Source: Methanobacteriota archaeon (lineage in GTDB: Archaea; Thermoplasmatota; Poseidoniia; Poseidoniales; Poseidoniaceae). From it: DNA of 6,716 bases. The number at the start of each line of letters is the position of its first letter. Positions within the stretch are counted from its first letter, which is position 1. The DNA is taken from the NCBI GenBank assembly GCA_029979405.1, contig JAPOHM010000078.1, forward strand, positions 1-6,716, in the 5' to 3' direction. The notes beneath the pieces are model-generated. The model saw nothing but the letters and a program-made list of their open reading frames with translations, was not told the origin of the DNA and made no database searches. Positions 1 to 6,007 of the stretch are shown here, in pieces. Both the position numbers and the translations under genes were made by a program.

Positions 1-548
1 ACCAGCCAGTCATCTGGTAATCCTTGCATTATTGAACGTAAATAAGTGAGAGATTTTCTTTGCTCATTTACATCTCCGCCAAATAAATCGGTCCTTCCGC
101 ACCTACCAAGAAACATACAGTCTCCGCTAATTACAACTCCTTCCCCAATGAAGGTCATGTGACCAGGTGTATGGCCAGGAGTACAATGAGCCTCAAATCT
201 CAATTCGCCAATTATCGCTTCAGTAAAGGTTTGATTATCATTAGTCCATTCTCTATTAGAAGGGCCATCCCACCCCCTGAGCGCCTCCTTTTGGTGAACC
301 CAAATTTCACGATCTGTAAGTCCATTTATTCCCTTGGAATGGTCCCAATGTGAATGCGTAAGCCAAACTTTTTCTAAGCTCCAAGAGTTATTTTCACATA
401 CATCTATCCAATATTTTTCAAAAAATGGGTCAATGATGCACGCAATTCGCGTTTTTTTGCATACCAACAGATGATTTAGGTTGTCCCAATCGCCTAACTG
501 CGCCTGCATTACAATCATTTTATCCGTTTCCAAAATGCAATCTGCCAT
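1..548 (-). CDS. MBL-fold metallo-hydrolase, glyoxalase II/persulfide dioxygenase-like (C-terminus cut by window edge)
   Basis: The reading frame is open from an ATG at 548-546 to the window edge, giving 182 complete residues. The metallo-beta-lactamase fold is clear. The first metal motif is THSHWDH (residues 64-70: His65, His67, Asp69, His70). The second is CTPGHTPGH (122-130, with His126 in the usual ligand place). The third is SGDCMF (141-146, Asp143 ligand), followed by LGRCGRTDLFGGD (147-159), the signature shared by glyoxalase II, ETHE1-type persulfide dioxygenases and many archaeal relatives. No signal peptide is seen, so it is likely cytoplasmic. The last metal-ligand region and any substrate-binding C-terminal domain lie outside the window, so thioester hydrolysis and persulfide oxidation cannot be told apart. 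The start is supported by a GGTGAG ribosome site five bases upstream. It is transcribed divergently from the membrane-anchored regulator, 59 bp away. The fold is near certain; the substrate is unknown. Confidence 0.9.
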   Translation of the reverse strand, partial: MADCILETDKMIVMQAQLGDWDNLNHLLVCKKTRIACIIDPFFEKYWIDVCENNSWSLEKVWLTHSHWDHSKGINGLTDREIWVHQKEALRGWDGPSNREWTNDNQTFTEAIIGELRFEAHCTPGHTPGHMTFIGEGVVISGDCMFLGRCGRTDLFGGDVNEQRKSLTYLRSIMQGLPDDWL

Positions 549-553
549 GTTCG

Positions 554-559
554 CTCACC
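554..559 (-). promoter_or_regulatory. Ribosome binding site of the MBL-fold gene
   Basis: On the minus strand this reads GGTGAG, five bases before the ATG at 548. It matches the archaeal anti-Shine-Dalgarno (CACC core) and fixes the start of the hydrolase. It also implies a leadered rather than leaderless transcript. Confidence 0.65.
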
Positions 560-573
560 AATAGGATGTACCG

Positions 574-591
574 CATCCCTTCTAAGGGATG
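574..591. promoter_or_regulatory. Perfect 8-bp-arm palindrome in divergent intergenic region (candidate operator)
   Basis: CATCCCTT-CT-AAGGGATG is a perfect inverted repeat with 8-bp arms and a 2-bp centre. It sits in the 59 bp between two divergent genes, one of which encodes a protein with two winged-helix domains. Its centre (582/583) lies 21 bp, about two helical turns, from that of the second palindrome at 597-610. An operator for the adjacent regulator is the simplest reading, but this is inference. As RNA it could form a 7-bp stem with a TCTA loop in the leader of the downstream gene. GGATG at 564-568 can also pair with the left arm (574-578), giving an alternative fold. No convincing TATA box lies between the genes; a weak ATTTTAT at 517-523, inside the hydrolase gene, is the best candidate for the plus-strand promoter. 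Confidence 0.5.
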
Positions 592-596
592 ACGGA

Positions 597-610
597 CATG
601 GTGTACCATG
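597..610. promoter_or_regulatory. Palindrome spanning the start codon of the wHTH regulator gene
   Basis: CATGGT-GT-ACCATG is a perfect inverted repeat with 6-bp arms and a 2-bp centre. Its right arm contains the ATG at 608-610, and its left half and centre contain the probable ribosome site. It could be a second half of a tandem operator with 574-591, or an mRNA hairpin (5-bp stem, TGTA loop) that hides the translation start. Like the first palindrome it begins CAT and ends ATG, but the inner bases differ, so the two are not copies of one motif. Confidence 0.4.
600..603 (+). promoter_or_regulatory. Weak ribosome binding site for the wHTH regulator
   Basis: GGTG lies four bases before the ATG at 608, a short but usable spacing. 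The next ATG (623, Met6) would remove the Arg-Arg-Glu-Arg stretch that gives the signal peptide its positive N-terminus, so 608 is the preferred start. Confidence 0.4.
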
Positions 611-3124
611 CGCAGAGAGCGAATGCTGGCAATTGTACTTGCCACTTTATTCGTTCTAGTATCGGGAACCAGTTTGGCTAATGCAAATCAGGTCACTCTG
701 AATTCCGAGGTTGTAAATTCCCCAGAAAGAGGATGGTACGGTGCGGGGGATATCGTAGAAATCGATGCACAACTCATCAATACGGGAGATGCAACATCAA
801 TTTCTATTGACCCTTCATGTGATAACGTATTACGTATTTGGTACGGTAATGAAATAATACTCGACGGTACTGATTCCTGTTTTGGCCAAAACAGGGGGTT
901 GGACATTGGTAGTTCATCAACGCTTTCCTTAGAAACACTTTCTTGGGATTTGAAAAATACAAATGGTGATTTCGTACAATCAGGAGAATATCAAATTGAA
1001 TATTTTATACCAAACGCAGGATTATCCTCTATAAGTTCGGTTCAGGTTCAAACACCAATTGAAAATCCTGAGGGATTAGAATTAGAAATAATTGCTACCG
1101 CAAGAGATGGCAATCACAAAGTAAACTCTCCCAGTGTAATCACAGTGAGGGCAGTCAATACATTAGGTGAACAAATTAGTTTGGATACTAATGGATGTAA
1201 ACTGAATTTAAATCAGAATTTATTCGGTGATTGTGGTAAGAACATCTACAAGCCATATGAGATTTCGACCATAACGCAGTTTATCGTCGAACCTGAATTA
1301 GGAGATAATTTCTACAATATCTCTCTTGGAGATGGAGTATTGAAGCAGTCAATTACAATCAGCGCTGTTGAAAATGTTGACCTAATGGAGAATTTTGAAC
1401 AATTCGGAAATCTCGATGTTGAACTCGATTACACCGGGGACGACCTATTCTATGAATTGGAAAATTTTGATTCCGAAATCGTGATGTCAAATATCGGTAA
1501 TGAAACCTTGATTGTCAATTTTACAAAGAGTTGCAGAGGAGAAATTTGGGTCGTTGACCAACTAGGTGAAGTTGTTAGAGATTCAAGGAACCCTAATGAT
1601 TGTGTGGAGATGGATACTCAAAATGTAATCCCGCCCAACGAAAATCGTAAAGTGGTTCAGCAAAGATGGAGTTTTATAGACAAAAACAACTGTATGGTAA
1701 CTCCTGGTAAACTACTGGTTATTGGAGAAATGCCTCAATTAGGCAAGTACGATACAGAGACGATTTCTTTCGATTACGAATCGAGAGCAAATTGTGAAAC
1801 TCAATCATTACAACTTGAAAGCAGGATTAGCGATCTTGAAGATATCACTATTGAGTCTACTCTCGTTGCAACAGAGGGAGTAGAAATTACCTGGTTTTCA
1901 CAATGTGACTTTGACTTCACATTGCTAAACATGAGTGCTGAATTATTTGGTGCTCCGCTAAACTGTGAAGATAACGAAACATTCTCATCTCGATTCACAA
2001 GTCTTCAAATCGAAGACATCAAGTTGAATATGGATGATTATGAAGACGGTACTTACTTCATAAAATTGGAGTCAACAAGCCAACCAAGGTTCTCAGTAGT
2101 CTCGAGTTTTGAGTGGATAAGTCAGACCGAAGAAACCGAAGAAGGCACAGATTTGGTCACAGAAGAAGTTCTATCTCGGTTTGTTGCTGGCACATGGAGT
2201 TCTACCGAAACGAGTACCGGTACTTGCTGGTTCCTGAATACTCCTGATGAGGGTATACTCACACTAAATTCAGCACCTGGACTAGTTGGATGGAGTCCTG
2301 AAAGAAATCTAGTCGGCCAGTACAAAGTAGTTGATGCACCGGCCTCTCCACAATGTTCAGAATTTAGTTCGCCTTCAATCATCATCGAACAAGTAATGTC
2401 TGAAGAATTGCCACAAGAAGTTGTTGAAGAAGAACAAGAAGTACAGCAAAATATACAGCCTGAAGAGGAAGTCTCCTCCGATGTAAGCCCTATTGTCGTA
2501 GGTGTAAGTGCAGTAGTCGTTAGCACTGGAGTTCTATCTCTATTAGTTGCATTTGTATCAACAAATGAAAGCTTGAGAATTCCAGCTACTACCGCAGGAC
2601 TTTGGCTACTTGGGTTAATTGGAAAAACAAACGAAACGAGTGATGGAAGGTATCAGCGTGGACGGCTTATGGGTTACCTGACTGCTAATCCCGGATGTCA
2701 TTTCAGAGCGCTAATGGCCGCCTTAGAGATGTCTAATGGCCAAATTACTCACCACCTAAAGATTCTAGAAGATGAAGATAGAATATGGAGAAAGCCCGAC
2801 GGAAGATTGGTCAGATTCTATCCTTTTACCTCTAATCTACATCCTGGACTCGAGGAAGGGGAACTCCCGATGCCTCCTCTATCGCCAGATCCGAATAGCC
2901 TTCAAGGGAAGATTCTCAAACTCCTAGATGATGATGGAACAATGAACAAATTCCCTACACAAGTTGACCTTGCACACCGCTTAGACAAATCTCAACAATT
3001 GATTAGTCATCATCTTCGCACACTTGAGAACTACGGCCTTGTTGAAAAGAGGCGCTCTGGTGTTAAGAATCGATACAAGTTAACCAAGGAAGCGCTATTC
3101 CTTTTGGAATCAACTGACTATTAG
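608..3124 (+). CDS. Membrane-anchored one-component regulator: signal peptide, Cys-rich beta ectodomain, TM helix, two winged-HTH domains
   Basis: Residues 1-26 form a signal peptide (MRRER, hydrophobic core, cleavage likely after Ala-Asn-Ala26). Residues 27 to about 595 are predicted extracytoplasmic, rich in short beta-type segments and probably several Ig-like or BsuPI-like domains; stretches with a Trp-x-(F/L) and PG/SG-x-Y pattern near 112-132 recall BsuPI. It holds 12 cysteines (71, 91, 197, 209, 309, 332, 362, 396, 433, 453, 540, 583) and several Asn-X-Ser/Thr sequons (237, 298, 304, 441, 456). A Glu-rich linker (597-621) precedes one membrane helix (about 628-650). The cytoplasmic part has two winged helices. 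The first spans about 681-740, with NPGCHFRALMAALEMSNGQI and HHLKILE, ending RFYPF. The second spans about 762-835, with QVDLAHRL, QQLISHHLRTLENYGLVEKR and a basic wing. This fits archaeal regulators with two HTH domains. DNA binding from the membrane in response to an external signal is inferred; ligand and targets are unknown. The hydrolase is divergent and leuS follows after 66 bp. Confidence 0.85.
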   Translation: MRRERMLAIVLATLFVLVSGTSLANANQVTLNSEVVNSPERGWYGAGDIVEIDAQLINTGDATSISIDPSCDNVLRIWYGNEIILDGTDSCFGQNRGLDIGSSSTLSLETLSWDLKNTNGDFVQSGEYQIEYFIPNAGLSSISSVQVQTPIENPEGLELEIIATARDGNHKVNSPSVITVRAVNTLGEQISLDTNGCKLNLNQNLFGDCGKNIYKPYEISTITQFIVEPELGDNFYNISLGDGVLKQSITISAVENVDLMENFEQFGNLDVELDYTGDDLFYELENFDSEIVMSNIGNETLIVNFTKSCRGEIWVVDQLGEVVRDSRNPNDCVEMDTQNVIPPNENRKVVQQRWSFIDKNNCMVTPGKLLVIGEMPQLGKYDTETISFDYESRANCETQSLQLESRISDLEDITIESTLVATEGVEITWFSQCDFDFTLLNMSAELFGAPLNCEDNETFSSRFTSLQIEDIKLNMDDYEDGTYFIKLESTSQPRFSVVSSFEWISQTEETEEGTDLVTEEVLSRFVAGTWSSTETSTGTCWFLNTPDEGILTLNSAPGLVGWSPERNLVGQYKVVDAPASPQCSEFSSPSIIIEQVMSEELPQEVVEEEQEVQQNIQPEEEVSSDVSPIVVGVSAVVVSTGVLSLLVAFVSTNESLRIPATTAGLWLLGLIGKTNETSDGRYQRGRLMGYLTANPGCHFRALMAALEMSNGQITHHLKILEDEDRIWRKPDGRLVRFYPFTSNLHPGLEEGELPMPPLSPDPNSLQGKILKLLDDDGTMNKFPTQVDLAHRLDKSQQLISHHLRTLENYGLVEKRRSGVKNRYKLTKEALFLLESTDY

Positions 3125-3190
3125 TTACAGATGGTTTCAAGTTTAATTTACATCTCGACCAACTATACCGAAAAGGTGTGAGGTTTGTAA
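3125..3190 (+). promoter_or_regulatory. Probable leuS promoter and ribosome binding site
   Basis: This 66-bp gap separates the regulator stop (TAG, 3122-3124) from the leuS ATG. TTTAATTTA (3142-3150) resembles an archaeal TATA box and would place the transcript start near 3171, just ahead of GAGGT at 3180-3184, a ribosome site six bases before the ATG. That spacing is coherent for an independent leuS promoter, though readthrough from the regulator gene remains possible. The GAGGT site is well supported; the TATA call is weaker. No hairpin terminator is seen after the regulator. Confidence 0.45.
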
Positions 3191-6007
3191 ATGGGTGAAT
3201 ATTCTCCTCAGACTAACGAATTAACCTGGCAAAAAGCTTGGGACGATTCGAAATTGTTTGAGATTGATTTCAAAGAAGGAAACCCTACATTCTACTGTCT
3301 AGAGATGTATCCCTATCCATCAGGAAAAATGCACATGGGGCATGTTAGAAATTATTCGATAGGAGACGCTGTTGCGAGGTACAAACGATTGATGGGTTTC
3401 GACGTATTATATCCAATGGGGTTCGATTCATTTGGAATGCCAGCAGAGAATGCCGCTATTGCCGAAGGTGGCCATCCACATGACATTACTGAGAGAAATA
3501 TGGAATCAATTACAAAGCAAATCAAAAGGATGGGGTTCTCATATGATTGGAGAAGGATGGTCAAAAGTCACGACCCACAATACTACAGATGGAATCAATG
3601 GTTTTTCCTTAAATTCGTGGAAAAGGGATTAGCATATCAAGAATTTGCTCCAGTAAATTGGTGCAATTCATGCAATACTGTTCTTGCAAATGAACAGGTT
3701 AAGGCGGGAAGATGTTGGCGATGTAATGGCCCTGTTATTCAAAAAGAAATGAGTCAGTGGTTCCTCGACATAACAAAATACGCTCAAGAATTATTGGACG
3801 GCCTTGAAGAAATTAATTTCCCTGAGAATGTGAAAGCTCTACAGCAAGATTGGTTGGGTCGCTCAGAAGGAGCTGAAATTGAATTCGGAATAGATGGCCG
3901 AGAAGAAAAAATCAGCGTCTTCACAACTCGTCCAGATACTCTTTTTGGAGTTACATTTGTCACTCTCGCCCCGGAACACGAACTTGCTGAATTATTAGTC
4001 AAAGGCACAGAATTCGAATCTGATTGGAAAGAATTGTATGATGAAATCACCGTGATGAGCGAATTTGATAGAATCAAGAATATGGGTAGAAAGAAAGGGG
4101 TGCCTACTGGTTCATTTGCAATCCACCCCATCACTGGGGAAAAGCTTCCAATTTGGGTTGGAAATTTCGTTATTGCATCCTACGGAACTGGTGCTGTAAT
4201 GGCTGTACCCGGTCACGACGAAAGGGATTTTGATTTCGCAAAGAAATACAACATACCAATCAAGAGAGTCCTGATTATGGAAGAGGATGCAGACCCTTCA
4301 TCTGATTTAGAAGTCGCAGAAGTCGACTTAGGATGGATGGTAAATTCCGGTGTTGAAGGTTTTGACGGCCTTTACGGTTCAGAGGCTAAACTTGCGGTGT
4401 GCGAACATCTTGAGAAACAAGGAACTGGTAAAGGTACGATTAATTGGAAAATTCGTCCATGGCTAATTAGCCGACAAAGATACTGGGGGACACCTATCCC
4501 AATTATCCACTGTGATGGTTGTGGAGCTGTTCCAGTTCCAGAAGATCAGTTACCAGTTGAGCTTCCAAGAGATGTAGTCTTTGATGGAAAGGGAAACCCC
4601 TTAGAATCGAGCGACACTTTCTGCAATGTTGATTGTCCAAGCTGTGGAAACGAAGCGAGACGGGAGACTGACACGATGGATACATTCGTAGATTCATCAT
4701 GGTATTTCCTTAGGTACACTGACGCAATGCAAACTGAGGTTTGCTTCGATAAAAACATTGCAAACCACTGGATGAATGTGGATTTCTACTGTGGAGGCAT
4801 TGAGCACGCCCAAATGCACTTGATCTACGCAAGATTTTGGACAAAGGCTCTTCGAGACGTAGGTTTACATGATGTGAATGAGCCTTTCAATGAGTTGTTA
4901 TGTCAAGGCATGGTAAACAAGTCTGCACCTTGGTGCGACAATTGCGCTATCACATTGAATGTATCACACAGCGGACAAAATTGCCCTCACTGTGATACTG
5001 AATTGAGCGAGAGAAGTGCAAAGATGAGTAAAAGTCTTGGAAATACGGTTTCGCCCGAAGAAATGATTGAAAAATATGGTGCTGACACAGTTCGATTGTT
5101 CATTCTATTCGCCGCTAATCCTACCGCTGGCATGGATTGGTCAGATTCAGCCCTTGAAGCAAATTTCCGTCAAGTCTTACAGCTGTTCAACATGCCTGAA
5201 GCAATCCTTGCGTGGGGTGAAAAACCAAGTGGAATTGACGATTGGATGACTGCAAGACTAAATCAAAGAATTATCCAGTGGAAGAATTCAATGGAAAACT
5301 ATGACCTACGAGGTGCTGTTGAAACCAGCCACTTTGAACTTGTAAAGGACATTAACTGGTACTTGAGAAGAGGAGGAAACAATAGAGAAATCGGATTGCA
5401 GATACTCCAAAATTGGACTCATATGATTTCTATCGCCACTCCACATCTCGCAGAAGACTGGTGGAAAACTCTTGGAAATGCTGACCTTGTTGCCGGGAGG
5501 GTTTTCGAAACTCCAGACAAATTAACCCAATCAGAAATGCGAAGCCTTGAGGATGAATCATACCTTCGGTCATTTTTGGAACAAGGTAGAAAGGTTGCAA
5601 AGATTGCGTCAAAGCACATAGATGGAGATTTTCAAGCAGCTACTGTTCACATAGCTAGACCCTGGAGAAGAGACCTTGCCTGTAATGCAATATCTTTTAT
5701 TGAGCAAGGCAATAATGTCAAAACTTTCGTTCAAGAATTAGCGAATATGCCTTTTGCCCAAGGTGAGAATAAGGGTGAAATTATGGCTTTTTGGGGTAAG
5801 AGAATGCTACCACAAATCTTCAAGTGGTCAGACGATGAAAAAGCGATGATATCAGGCTCGCTAAATGAAGCAGAGGTTCTACAAAATGCTTCAACCTTCA
5901 TCTGCAACGAGTTGGGAATCAGTACTATCACCATCGAGGCTGGAGTCGACGATGTCGGTAGAAGTGGCACCGCTATGCCCCTCGCTCCCGCCATCGTCTA
6001 CATTTGA
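3191..6007 (+). CDS. leuS: Leucyl-tRNA synthetase, bacterial-type core with archaeal-type C-terminal half
   Basis: This class I synthetase charges tRNA-Leu with leucine in the cytoplasm. The ATP site is HMGH (residues 48-51, within PYPSGKMHMGHVRNYSIGD) and KMSKS (611-615). A zinc module has Cys158, Cys161, Cys175 and Cys178. The CP1 editing domain carries TTRPDT (245-250) and GTGAVMAVPGHDERD (332-346), with Asp343 in the place of the conserved editing aspartate, so proofreading appears intact. RPWLISRQRYWG (422-433), ETDTMDTFVDSSWYFLRY (492-509) and GGIEHAQMHLIYARFW (535-550) are typical bacterial LeuRS blocks. Another Cys cluster (441/444, 482/485) is usual for the family. A further CxxC pair (582/585, 598/601) lies just before KMSKS. 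From about residue 690 the sequence changes character: LVKDINWYLRRGG (717-729) and the ending AMPLAPAIVYI look archaeal, and the bacterial VNGK-type C-terminal domain is missing. The length of 938 is normal. The ATG is set by GAGGT upstream. The 3' end overlaps the convergent gene. Confidence 0.97.
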   Translation: MGEYSPQTNELTWQKAWDDSKLFEIDFKEGNPTFYCLEMYPYPSGKMHMGHVRNYSIGDAVARYKRLMGFDVLYPMGFDSFGMPAENAAIAEGGHPHDITERNMESITKQIKRMGFSYDWRRMVKSHDPQYYRWNQWFFLKFVEKGLAYQEFAPVNWCNSCNTVLANEQVKAGRCWRCNGPVIQKEMSQWFLDITKYAQELLDGLEEINFPENVKALQQDWLGRSEGAEIEFGIDGREEKISVFTTRPDTLFGVTFVTLAPEHELAELLVKGTEFESDWKELYDEITVMSEFDRIKNMGRKKGVPTGSFAIHPITGEKLPIWVGNFVIASYGTGAVMAVPGHDERDFDFAKKYNIPIKRVLIMEEDADPSSDLEVAEVDLGWMVNSGVEGFDGLYGSEAKLAVCEHLEKQGTGKGTINWKIRPWLISRQRYWGTPIPIIHCDGCGAVPVPEDQLPVELPRDVVFDGKGNPLESSDTFCNVDCPSCGNEARRETDTMDTFVDSSWYFLRYTDAMQTEVCFDKNIANHWMNVDFYCGGIEHAQMHLIYARFWTKALRDVGLHDVNEPFNELLCQGMVNKSAPWCDNCAITLNVSHSGQNCPHCDTELSERSAKMSKSLGNTVSPEEMIEKYGADTVRLFILFAANPTAGMDWSDSALEANFRQVLQLFNMPEAILAWGEKPSGIDDWMTARLNQRIIQWKNSMENYDLRGAVETSHFELVKDINWYLRRGGNNREIGLQILQNWTHMISIATPHLAEDWWKTLGNADLVAGRVFETPDKLTQSEMRSLEDESYLRSFLEQGRKVAKIASKHIDGDFQAATVHIARPWRRDLACNAISFIEQGNNVKTFVQELANMPFAQGENKGEIMAFWGKRMLPQIFKWSDDEKAMISGSLNEAEVLQNASTFICNELGISTITIEAGVDDVGRSGTAMPLAPAIVYI
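5891..6007. other. 117-bp convergent antisense overlap of leuS and the repeat-protein gene
   Basis: The last 38 codons plus stop of leuS and the last 38 codons plus stop of the minus-strand gene share the same DNA. The two frames are in codon register: every leuS codon is the exact reverse complement of a codon in the other gene. The leuS side encodes a conserved-looking C-terminus, including AMPLAPAIVYI. The other side encodes a low-complexity Ser/Asp/Gly tail beyond the membrane helix. The likeliest origin is extension of that unconstrained tail into leuS after loss of an earlier stop. No terminator fits between the genes, so the transcripts would overlap. Confidence 0.85.

Noticed and set aside
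159..353. Plus-strand frame of 64 codons at the left end
   Set aside because: It lies antisense to the MBL-fold gene, whose catalytic motifs are intact in the same DNA.
574..591. The palindrome as a transcription terminator
   Set aside because: It sits between divergent start codons with no T-tract, where no transcript would be expected to end.
2213..2224. Perfect 12-bp palindrome AGTACCGGTACT
   Set aside because: It lies inside the regulator coding sequence; one or two 12-bp palindromes are expected by chance in 6.7 kb.
2122..2526. Minus-strand frame of 134 codons within the regulator gene
   Set aside because: It is Ser/Thr-rich, the mirror of the Glu-rich linker and flanking coding sequence, with no sign of an independent gene.
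2579..2620. Second membrane segment at residues 658-671 of the regulator
   Set aside because: It is only about 14 residues long, and a second crossing would put the winged helices outside the cell. A membrane-associated or buried helix is more likely.
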